5,274 nt of DNA from Acidobacterium sp. (lineage in GTDB: Bacteria > Acidobacteriota > Terriglobia > Terriglobales > Acidobacteriaceae). Under the pieces are notes generated by a model that worked only from the letters and a program-made list of their open reading frames with translations, made no database searches and was not told where the DNA came from. The position numbers were made by a program, and so were the translations under genes. The stretch is taken from NCBI GenBank assembly GCA_003152595.1, contig PMAM01000168.1, positions 1,197 through 6,470 of the forward strand, written 5' to 3'. Below, piece by piece: positions 1-5,149 of this stretch. Within the stretch, counting starts at the first letter, position 1, and every line of letters begins with the position of its first letter.

Positions 1-62
1 CCCGTCAAGATCAAGCTCATCCGAGCCAGCGCGTTCGAGCTGCGGTCAAAAATCTGCGCCAT
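1..62 (-). CDS. actA: Probable ActA, pentaheme cytochrome c subunit of alternative complex III (5' end only)
   Basis: Only the first 20-21 codons are present; the gene runs off the left edge. Reading leftward from the ATG at 62-60, the protein begins MAQIFDRSSNALARMSLIL. From memory, this closely matches the N-terminus of the cytochrome c3-type ActA proteins that open alternative complex III operons in Acidobacteria and Planctomycetes. In that family a short cytoplasmic start leads into one membrane anchor and then a periplasmic domain carrying c-type hemes. The complex oxidises quinol and passes electrons to cytochrome c or directly to an oxidase. An AGGA ribosome-binding site (73-70) lies 7 nt before the ATG and supports this start. 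No heme motif (CXXCH) lies inside the window, so identification rests on the N-terminal match alone. The remaining act genes and a cytochrome oxidase would be expected further left. Confidence 0.7.
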   Translation of the reverse strand, partial: MAQIFDRSSNALARMSLILT

Positions 63-265
63 GAATGCGTCCTGCGTCTCCTCGTTTCGGTGAATCGATG
101 AATCGCTGCGGGTCGATGGCTTGAGTGCTGCGGAATCAGGTCGCCGGAATTAAGAGCGGCGCGGCGTCCTCAGTTGGAGCGGGTGTTTCTACTAATGTCT
201 TGTTGCTGCCAGCACGCGATCCTTTGGTTCCCGGCAAGTCCCGGCGCGCTGACGTTGTTCTGATT

Positions 266-281
266 TGTGTCCTGGATCACA
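266..281. promoter_or_regulatory. Second, imperfect Crp/Fnr-type operator
   Basis: TGTGT, six bases (CCTGGA), then TCACA. This differs from the classical Crp half-site pair TGTGA-N6-TCACA at one position. Its centre (273.5) is exactly 22 bp, about two helical turns, from the centre of the perfect site at 288-303, so both would face the same side of the helix. It lies about 200 bp upstream of the actA start codon. Confidence 0.5.
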
Positions 282-287
282 GCCGAT

Positions 288-303
288 TGTGATCTACATC
301 ACA
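288..303. promoter_or_regulatory. Perfect Crp/Fnr-type operator
   Basis: The sequence TGTGATCTACATCACA is a dyad with 6-base arms and a 4-base centre, and contains TGTGA-N6-TCACA without mismatch. Members of the Crp/Fnr superfamily recognise this kind of site. Whether the factor responds to cAMP, oxygen/redox or something else cannot be read from DNA. Its centre at 295.5 would be at about -41.5 for a rightward start near 337, the classical class II activator position, with TATAGC at 324-329 as a possible -10. For a leftward transcript from the candidate promoter at 346-351/322-327 it would lie just downstream of the start and act as a repressor site. Confidence 0.65.
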
Positions 304-321
304 CTTTGCGGGTAAAAAGAA

Positions 322-351
322 ACTATAGCGGCACAGGAGCCGCTCCTGCAA
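322..351 (-). promoter_or_regulatory. Candidate leftward promoter for actA
   Basis: On the minus strand TATAGT (327-322) matches the sigma-70 -10 consensus at five of six positions. TTGCAG (351-346) is a weak -35 (three of six) with an 18-nt spacer. Transcription would start near 315 and give actA a leader of about 250 nt running through both Crp/Fnr-type dyads. The same AT-rich bases can be read rightward as TATAGC (324-329), a -10 placed correctly for class II activation from the 288-303 site. The sequence does not decide which strand is used. Confidence 0.3.
334..348. repeat. 15-bp perfect inverted repeat
   Basis: CAGGAGC, one central C, then GCTCCTG form a perfect dyad with 7-base arms. 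It sits between the candidate -35 and -10 of the leftward promoter and over the predicted start of the alternative rightward transcript. As RNA it would be a 6-bp hairpin with a CCG loop. It has no T-tract immediately 3' on either strand, so it is not an intrinsic terminator. An operator for a dimeric regulator is one possibility. Confidence 0.45.
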
Positions 352-504
352 GCCGCTCAGCCGACACGAGAAAAAAATTGTTAAGAGAACGTAACGCCTG
401 CCCGCTCTACCAGCGCCAAATCGCGCCATAGGCGCGCCCCGCACGCTCTCTCCGGCCAAATCAGACGCTGTTTCAGCCCACACTCGGGTTCCCTGGCCGG
501 GTTT

Positions 505-528
505 GGAGTTAAACAAGGAGTTAAACAA
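505..528. repeat. Exact 12-bp tandem duplication
   Basis: GGAGTTAAACAA occurs twice, head to tail, without mismatch. It is a locally AT-richer island in GC-rich sequence, outside any supported gene. The length is a multiple of three, so it would not shift a frame if it were translated. It could be a simple slippage duplication or a pair of binding sites. Confidence 0.6.
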
Positions 529-701
529 TCTGTAACCGTCCCGGTCGCAATAGCAATATCCGGTGCGCCTCCAGCCGGCCAACTCCATCGACACCAGCGC
601 GGCGATCCCGCCCAGCGCACCTGTACCCTGCAACCTGCTCCCTGTGCCGGAGTCCCCAACGCGCCTCTGTTGCTCGCGGCGGTGGTTGTACCCTGTCTTT
701 C

Positions 702-1391
702 ATGGTCGATGGACGCCGCGCTGTTCGCTACGATGCCGCACTGGCCTGCAACACCCTCGCCGCCGTGGATCCCAAACTCGGCGATCTCATGCGCCGCGCC
801 GGCCCCTTCACGCTCAAGCTCAAGAGCCAGCACTCCCCCTTCGAGGCGCTGATCGAGTCCATCATTTATCAGCAGCTCCACGGTAAAGCCGCCGCCGCCA
901 TCCTCAAACGCCTGCTCACCGCCTTCGGTGAACTCCACCCCTCGCCCGAGCACCTGCTTCAGGCGCCCGACGACAGGCTCCGCGCCTGCGGCCTCTCCGC
1001 TTCAAAAACCAAAGCTCTCCGCGATCTCGCCGCGAAGACCCTCGACGGCACCGTGCCCACCCTCGCCGCCATCCGCCGCATGCCCGACGACGAAATCGTC
1101 GCCCGCCTCACCGAGGTCCGCGGCATCGGCACCTGGACCGTCGAAATGCTGCTCATCTTCCGCCTCGGCCGCCCCGACGTGCTTCCCGTTACCGACTATG
1201 GCATCCGCAAAGGATTCGCCCTCACCTTCCTGCGCCTTCCCAAATCCAAACCCTTCGACGCCTCCATGCTCGCCACCGCCGACCAGATCGCCCGCCGCGC
1301 CGAAAAATGGCGCCCGTGGCGCTCGGTCGCCAGCTGGTACCTGTGGCGCGCCTGCGACCTTGCCGGCAAAACCATGGCCCTGCCGGATTAG
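702..1391 (+). CDS. DNA-3-methyladenine glycosylase (AlkA/Mag1-type, HhH-GPD family)
   Basis: A 229-residue base-excision repair enzyme. It is expected to cut the N-glycosidic bond of alkylated purines such as 3-methyladenine in DNA, leaving an abasic site. The HhH-GPD fold is visible. SIIYQQLHGKAA (53-64) is the conserved early helix of this subfamily. VRGIGTWTVEML (139-150) is the helix-hairpin-helix that grips the DNA backbone. PVTDYGIRKG (162-171) carries the catalytic Asp at 165. Cysteines occur only at 16, 96 and 218, so the iron-sulfur loop of endonuclease III and MutY is absent. The protein lacks the extra N-terminal domain of E. coli AlkA and resembles the short yeast Mag1-like form. 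No good ribosome-binding site precedes the ATG at 702; only GGTGG 16 nt upstream is seen. The start is supported by the family-like ALACNTLAAVDPKLGDLM segment just after it. It is transcribed alone and converges on the chemoreceptor gene. No Ada-type operator was recognised. Confidence 0.9.
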   Translation: MVDGRRAVRYDAALACNTLAAVDPKLGDLMRRAGPFTLKLKSQHSPFEALIESIIYQQLHGKAAAAILKRLLTAFGELHPSPEHLLQAPDDRLRACGLSASKTKALRDLAAKTLDGTVPTLAAIRRMPDDEIVARLTEVRGIGTWTVEMLLIFRLGRPDVLPVTDYGIRKGFALTFLRLPKSKPFDASMLATADQIARRAEKWRPWRSVASWYLWRACDLAGKTMALPD

Positions 1392-1417
1392 GGTCCTCCC
1401 GAATGCCATCTCGCAGC

Positions 1418-1447
1418 AAAAAAAACCGGCTCGCCCACGCCGGCCTT
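1418..1447 (-). terminator. Rho-independent terminator of the porin-PBP-chemoreceptor operon
   Basis: On the minus strand CCGGC, an 8-base loop and GCCGG are followed directly by eight T (1425-1418). The stem can be extended by two G-U and two A-U pairs into the T-tract. It begins 22 nt after the chemoreceptor stop codon. Read rightward, the A-tract comes before the hairpin and no T-run follows, so it should work mainly leftward. alkA has no clear terminator of its own. Confidence 0.85.
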
Positions 1448-1469
1448 CATCACCTTTCGCTTCGAAACC

Positions 1470-3212
1470 TCAGGCCATAGCTCTCGCCTGCCGCCCCATC
1501 CGAGCCTCGCCTGCGCCTGCCGGACTGCGCCGCGGCTGCGGCGCACCACGCCCGGCATCGTCCTCCTCTACTTTGAATCGCGAGACCAGCGCATCCAGCT
1601 CCAATGCCAGCCGGTTCAGCGATTCGCTCGCCTTCGCCGACTTCTGCGCCCCGGCGGCAAAGTCGTTCGAGATCCTGGCAATCTCGTTGATGTTGCTGTT
1701 CACCTCATCGGTCGTGCTGGCCTGCTCGGTCGCCGCCGTGGCAATCTGCGCCACCATTTGCGCCGCCTGTTCGGTCCCACCAATAATCTCCCGCAGCTTC
1801 GCCCCTGACTCCTCGGCCGCCGTCACTCCCTGCTGCACTTCCTGGGTGCCGCGCACCATCGCTTCCACTGCGCCCCGGGTCTCCTGCTGGATCGACCCGA
1901 TCATCGAGGCGATCTCCTGGGTCGCCTTCGTCGTCCGCTCCGCCAGATTCCGCACCTCGCCCGCCACCACGGCAAACCCGCGCCCGTGTTCGCCCGCCCG
2001 TGCCGCTTCAATCGCTGCGTTCAGCGCCAGCAGGTTCGTCTGCTCGGCAATCTCCTTGATCACCCCCACAATCCGCCCAATCTGATCCGAGCGGCTGCCC
2101 AGTTCCTCCACCTGCTTCGCGGCCTGGTCCACCGACGCGGTCACCCGCCGCATCATCTCGATAGTGCGTGCCATCACCTCGCCGCCCACCCGCGCATTCC
2201 CGGCGCCTTCATGCGCCCGCTCCGCCGCAGAATTGGAGTTCTGCGAAACCTCCTGCACCGTGACTGACATCTCCTGCATCGCCGTCGCCACCTGCGCGGT
2301 CTGCATCTGCTGCGCCTCGGCGCCCCGCGCCATCTCCATCGACGAAGCGGAGATCCCCTCGCACGACTCCGCCAGTTGGTGGGCGTTCTCCTGCACCTGC
2401 CGGATCAGCGACTGCAGCTTGTCCAGGAAGGTGTTGAACCAGTGGCTCAGCTCCCCGATCTCGTCCTGCGCCGTGATCGGGATTCGCCGCGTCAGGTTGC
2501 CCTCCCCTTCCGCGACATCCTTCAGGCTCGCCGTCACCAGCATCAGCGGCCCGGAGACGCGCCGCTCCACCATCACCGTCAGCACCCCTGCGCAGCCGGC
2601 CATCACCAGAAAGAGCACCAGCCCGAAGACCCGCTGCCGGTTGGTCCACGTCGTCACGCTGTCCAGCTGCGCTTTAAAGTCGCCCGACAATGCGGTGCGC
2701 AGCTGCCCCAGCGAGGCGTCCATCCCTTTGTTCTCCTGGGCCAGCCCGGAGACCTGACTCATCACATCCGCAGGAACGTTCGTCCCTCCGGCGGCCATGG
2801 CCGCGTACACGGTTCGCGAACGCCCGTTCAGATCGGTAAACTTGGCCAACAGGTCGGCCACCTGCTTGTGCCGATCCGCGTCAAAGGCAACCTGCTGCTC
2901 GATCGACTGGAGCGCGTTCGTGACCGCCTGGGCCGATTCGTCCGCCTTCGACAACGCACCCGCATCCTGAGTCAGCACCGCGTCGGAATAGCCCTTCGTC
3001 AGCTTCTGAAACGACGCGCTCGCCTCCTGGCTGGAGAGCGTAGCCGGAAACAGCGATCCCGAGGCCAGCGTCATCGAGTTCTGCGTGCGCATACCCGTCC
3101 ACTGCACCAGCAGCAGGAGCGCGAGATACCCGGCACCGATCACCCCGATGGCCATCCGAATTCTGGTCTTTACCTTTGTTGTTTTCATGTCCGTCGAGTC
3201 GCCCTTCTCCAT
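1470..3212 (-). CDS. Methyl-accepting chemotaxis protein with periplasmic helical sensor domain
   Basis: A 580-residue inner-membrane chemoreceptor expected to control CheA through CheW. Order: a short basic N-terminus, TM1 (about 20-37), a periplasmic region (about 41-194) that is mostly helical and looks like a four-helix-bundle sensor, TM2 (about 195-214), a HAMP domain (about 215-270, containing DEIGELSHWFN), then a long coiled-coil signalling domain. The hairpin tip is unmistakable: QTNLLALNAAIEAARAG (391-407) and GRGFAVVAGEVRNLAERT (410-427). Flanking E/Q/A-rich heptads are likely methylation helices. The C-terminus is an arginine-, proline- and glycine-rich tail without the NWETF-type CheR/CheB docking pentapeptide. 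Start: the ATG at 3212 has AAGG touching it, too close to serve as a ribosome-binding site. The internal ATG at 3188 (residue 9) has GGAGAAGGG further upstream and gives a more usual N-terminus, so it is at least as likely. Last gene of the operon, 55 nt after the PBP-like gene. Confidence 0.95.
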   Translation of the reverse strand: MEKGDSTDMKTTKVKTRIRMAIGVIGAGYLALLLLVQWTGMRTQNSMTLASGSLFPATLSSQEASASFQKLTKGYSDAVLTQDAGALSKADESAQAVTNALQSIEQQVAFDADRHKQVADLLAKFTDLNGRSRTVYAAMAAGGTNVPADVMSQVSGLAQENKGMDASLGQLRTALSGDFKAQLDSVTTWTNRQRVFGLVLFLVMAGCAGVLTVMVERRVSGPLMLVTASLKDVAEGEGNLTRRIPITAQDEIGELSHWFNTFLDKLQSLIRQVQENAHQLAESCEGISASSMEMARGAEAQQMQTAQVATAMQEMSVTVQEVSQNSNSAAERAHEGAGNARVGGEVMARTIEMMRRVTASVDQAAKQVEELGSRSDQIGRIVGVIKEIAEQTNLLALNAAIEAARAGEHGRGFAVVAGEVRNLAERTTKATQEIASMIGSIQQETRGAVEAMVRGTQEVQQGVTAAEESGAKLREIIGGTEQAAQMVAQIATAATEQASTTDEVNSNINEIARISNDFAAGAQKSAKASESLNRLALELDALVSRFKVEEDDAGRGAPQPRRSPAGAGEARMGRQARAMA

Positions 3213-3225
3213 CCTTGTGCGGAAC

Positions 3226-3259
3226 GCGCGCCGGCCCTCGACAGGGAGCGCCGGCGCGC
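3226..3259 (-). repeat. Strong GC-rich intercistronic hairpin
   Basis: In the 55-nt gap between the PBP-like gene and the chemoreceptor gene, GCGCGCCGGC (3226-3235) is the exact reverse complement of 3250-3259, with a 14-base loop that can itself pair CCT with AGG. All ten stem pairs are G-C. No T-tract follows on the minus strand (TTCCGCAC comes next), so it is not a normal intrinsic terminator. It could stabilise the upstream message against 3' exonucleases or lower chemoreceptor expression relative to the first two genes. Confidence 0.7.
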
Positions 3260-3267
3260 AACCGGTC

Positions 3268-3687
3268 TTACTTCACATCCAGTGTTTTGGTGCCCGGAGC
3301 GCTGGCGTCCCCGCTCACGTAGCCGATCGCGCCCTTGTTCTTCGCCACCCAGGCCGCCACCTCGGCGTCCGAGGCAAGAGCCTTCGGCATGGAGCCCTTA
3401 CCGGAAAACACCAGGCTCCGGTAGTAGGTCTGCAGCGCCGCGTCGCTCTTGCCCATTACCTTTAGAAACGCCTCATGCGCCGGTCCGCCCTTCTCCAGGA
3501 CCGGATCGACGTGCGAGCCGCCGAGTGAGTCCTTGTTTTCGAGAAAGACGTCCTTCAGATCGTCGGCCGAAACCGAACCAGCCGACACACTCGGATTCGC
3601 GATCACCTTCATGTCCGCCGCGCGCGCAGCCAGCGGAACCATCGCCAGCACAGCCGCAGCCATCAGGAACAAACTTGTCTTTTTCAT
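3268..3687 (-). CDS. Small exported phosphate-binding-protein-like (PstS-type, single-lobe) protein
   Basis: A 139-residue protein with a clear Sec signal peptide: MKKT, a hydrophobic core (about 5-20) and likely cleavage after ARA or ARAA (about 23-24). There is no cysteine, so it is not a lipoprotein and should be soluble in the periplasm. The mature part matches the N-terminal pattern of PBP-like phosphate-binding proteins: VIANPSVSAGSVSADDLKDVF (28-48), an EAFLKVMGKSDAALQTYY helix region (72-89), FSGKGSMPKAL (94-104) and the closing KGAIGYVSG (118-126). Full PstS proteins are more than twice this length and have two lobes, so this is a one-lobe form. No transporter genes (pstCAB) are nearby, which argues for a sensing or delivery role rather than uptake. 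AGGAG (3698-3694) sits 6 nt before the ATG and fixes the start. It lies 23 nt after the porin gene and is surely cotranscribed. Phosphate as ligand is only suggested by family naming. Confidence 0.85.
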   Translation of the reverse strand: MKKTSLFLMAAAVLAMVPLAARAADMKVIANPSVSAGSVSADDLKDVFLENKDSLGGSHVDPVLEKGGPAHEAFLKVMGKSDAALQTYYRSLVFSGKGSMPKALASDAEVAAWVAKNKGAIGYVSGDASAPGTKTLDVK

Positions 3688-3710
3688 CGTCGTCTCCTAT
3701 GCCTGCTTCC

Positions 3711-4955
3711 TCAGAAGTACATTCCGGTGCGCAGGACTACACCGTTCGTAGTGGCCTGCACGCCGTTCGGGTTCACCGTCGGATAGAAGCCGTCGGGGTA
3801 GTAGAACCCGCCATAGCCATTCACGAAGTGGCCCTCAACCTTGGCGTACCAGTATTTCGTCAGATCGAAGCGTGCCGCCGCGACCTTGTCATCCAGATGA
3901 CGGCTTGGATCGCTCACGCTGGCCGCGAAGGACTGCCCCGGCACATCGATGCTTCCGCCAATGGTGAAGCGAGAGTAGTAACCGCCCACCGCCAGCCGCG
4001 GGGTGATCTGGTAACTCGCCGCCACATACCAGGGCCGAACATCCGTCGTAACCCGGAAAGCGCCGCTGAAGATCTCCTGATCCCTCCAGTAACGGCGGTA
4101 TTCGCTGTCCAGCCGCAGCTTGCCGGAACGGGAGCTCCACGTCCCGTAATACTGATTCATGAAGTCGTTATTGGACCACTCCTTGTACGGCGTTTCGATG
4201 TTCGGTCCGCCTAGTGCGATCGAAGGGTTCAACAATCCGCTGCCCGTGATCATTTCGTAGACATAGGAGGACCCCACCGTCAGCCCCTTCAGCGGAGTAT
4301 TCCAGCGCAGATCACCTCCCACTACCGGGCCCCCGTATTTCTGGGTGGAGATCCCGTGGATCTGCAGGTTGTAGGGATACCCGCCGTAAATGCTGTCGCG
4401 CCGGTCGCCCCCGTACATCGTGTACTCGAAAGATCCGAGCTTTTTCACCGGCTTGATCGTCCCGTAGAGGTCCCCGCCCAGGTGCGCCAGCGTCGCGTCG
4501 CGCATGTCAATGGGATAGATGCCCTGCGGCAACAGCGCGAAGGTGTGCAGCGAATCCATGTCTTGGGTGTCGTTGTACAGGCCCATGACCGTCTTCACCT
4601 TGCCGACGCGGAAGCCCAGCCACGATTTGAACTTGTAGTCGCCCGAGGCCCAGTCCAGTTGCGGATGCCACTTTCCCAGCTGCCCCACGTTGTGTTCGTA
4701 GATCTGCGCGCCCACACGGAATTTGTCAAACAGCGGAACCGTGGCGTTCGCCCCAAAATCGGTGAACTCGCCGCTTCCTCCGTTGGCCGTGTTCATGGTC
4801 AGCCAGTTGTTCTGATCTGTCTTTACGTAGCCCTGCGTTCCGAATCCGTGCACCTGCACGTTCCGATCGAAGACCCTGAACTCCTGCCCGCTCGCTGCCA
4901 TCGACCCGGCGCACAGCAGACCCGCGAGAACCCAATGCGTCCTGAACCCTTTCAT
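3711..4955 (-). CDS. Outer-membrane beta-barrel porin
   Basis: A 414-residue protein with a Sec signal peptide (basic start, hydrophobic stretch 8-20, likely cleavage near SMAASG|QEF at 23). The mature part alternates polar and aromatic/hydrophobic residues, rich in Tyr, Trp, Phe and Gly, in many short strands, and ends in VVLRTGMYF. The terminal Phe with alternating hydrophobics is the usual signal for the Bam assembly machinery. Segments such as VQVHGFGTQGYVKTD (33-47), KFRVGAQIY (78-86), FKSWLGFRVGKVKTVMGLYND (109-129) and FALLPQGIYPIDMRD (139-153) look like a porin family I associate with small PBP-like genes, though I cannot name it. C15 does not follow a lipobox. The start is firm: AAGGAG (4966-4961) lies 5 nt before the ATG. 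First gene of the leftward operon; it probably forms a diffusion channel supplying the periplasmic partner encoded next. Substrate unknown. Confidence 0.88.
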   Translation of the reverse strand: MKGFRTHWVLAGLLCAGSMAASGQEFRVFDRNVQVHGFGTQGYVKTDQNNWLTMNTANGGSGEFTDFGANATVPLFDKFRVGAQIYEHNVGQLGKWHPQLDWASGDYKFKSWLGFRVGKVKTVMGLYNDTQDMDSLHTFALLPQGIYPIDMRDATLAHLGGDLYGTIKPVKKLGSFEYTMYGGDRRDSIYGGYPYNLQIHGISTQKYGGPVVGGDLRWNTPLKGLTVGSSYVYEMITGSGLLNPSIALGGPNIETPYKEWSNNDFMNQYYGTWSSRSGKLRLDSEYRRYWRDQEIFSGAFRVTTDVRPWYVAASYQITPRLAVGGYYSRFTIGGSIDVPGQSFAASVSDPSRHLDDKVAAARFDLTKYWYAKVEGHFVNGYGGFYYPDGFYPTVNPNGVQATTNGVVLRTGMYF

Positions 4956-5000
4956 GAATGCTCCTTGATGATTTCTGTGTGTGGATGGTCAGGACGCACT

Positions 5001-5087
5001 GCGGTTCGGAGCTTGCCGGCCGCGGTTCCCGACTCTCTTGCGCTCACACTTGCTCCTTCGGCAATCCGGATTCGGCCATTAGAGTCG
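5001..5087 (-). promoter_or_regulatory. Potential structured leader RNA upstream of the porin operon
   Basis: Two helical domains can be drawn on the minus strand. Domain 1: CGACTCT (5087-5081) pairs perfectly with AGAGTCG (5036-5030), enclosing a small GGC/GCC plus AAT/ATT hairpin with a CCGG loop (5077-5060), then the box GCCGAAGGAGCAA (5062-5050, sharing its first bases with that hairpin). Domain 2: GCGG (5023-5020) with CCGC (5004-5001), nested around CGG (5018-5016) with CCG (5009-5007). The box resembles the RCCGAAGGAGCAA segment of glycine riboswitch aptamers, but the other conserved part of that class is absent. It may be an unassigned cis-regulatory RNA or chance pairing. If transcription starts at about 5071, the left arm of domain 1 is not transcribed. 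Confidence 0.3.
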
Positions 5088-5104
5088 TTACCCTTTTTTG
5101 TCAG
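5078..5104 (-). promoter_or_regulatory. Candidate sigma-70 promoter of the porin operon
   Basis: On the minus strand CTGACA (5104-5099) matches the -35 consensus at five of six positions, and TCTAAT (5083-5078) matches the -10 at five of six. The spacer is 15 nt, shorter than the preferred 17. Transcription would begin near 5071, within a 10-bp palindrome AATCCGGATT (5063-5072), leaving a leader of about 115 nt before the porin ATG. It is incompatible with the full leader fold at 5001-5087. Confidence 0.35.
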
Positions 5105-5149
5105 AATCGGACAATCCTCGGACCCTGCAGGCACCTGTCAGAACACCTC

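Larger units (their letters stand above)
63..701. other. Long intergenic region, no convincing gene
   Basis: About 640 bases separate the divergent actA and alkA starts. Open frames exist on the minus strand here (for example 277-633 and the left half of 381-953), but none has a recognisable domain or good ribosome-binding site, and they overlap one another. The region holds two Crp/Fnr-type dyads (266-303), candidate -10 elements near 322-329, a 15-bp inverted repeat (334-348), a run of seven A at 371-377 and a 12-bp tandem repeat (505-528). Between 529 and 701 I see nothing specific. The stretch could contain the actA promoter, an unrecognised small RNA, or decayed coding sequence. Confidence 0.6.

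Noticed and set aside
334..378. Intrinsic terminator made of the 15-bp inverted repeat plus the nearby A-run
   Set aside because: The A-run lies more than 20 nt from the stem. Read leftward, the T-run would precede the hairpin; read rightward, the tract is A rather than T.
277..953. Overlapping minus-strand open frames (277-633, 381-953, 521-703) upstream of and antisense to alkA
   Set aside because: Parts look protein-like, for example LVSMELAGWRRTGYCYCD and LWRDLALVERAGVTFS, and a frameshifted remnant is conceivable. However, no family is recognised, the frames overlap each other and alkA, and none has a good ribosome-binding site.
928..2085. Long rightward open frame of 385 codons over the alkA 3' end and the chemoreceptor
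   Set aside because: Composition is Pro/Ser/Ala/Arg-rich with no domain, and it overlaps two strongly identified genes. It arises because GC-rich third positions keep other frames free of stops.
3226..3259. Transcription terminator between the PBP-like and chemoreceptor genes
   Set aside because: The stem is strong but is followed by TTCCGCAC rather than a T-tract, and the next gene in the same direction starts only 13 nt later.
2376..4214. Rightward open frame of 612 codons antisense to the chemoreceptor, PBP-like and porin genes
   Set aside because: It crosses three well-supported genes and their intergenic gaps. The translation is His/Arg/Pro-rich low complexity with no recognisable family, so it is a codon-bias shadow.
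5031..5090. Glycine riboswitch
   Set aside because: The GCCGAAGGAGCAA box matches, but the second highly conserved segment and the tandem aptamer arrangement are missing. Kept only as an unassigned leader.
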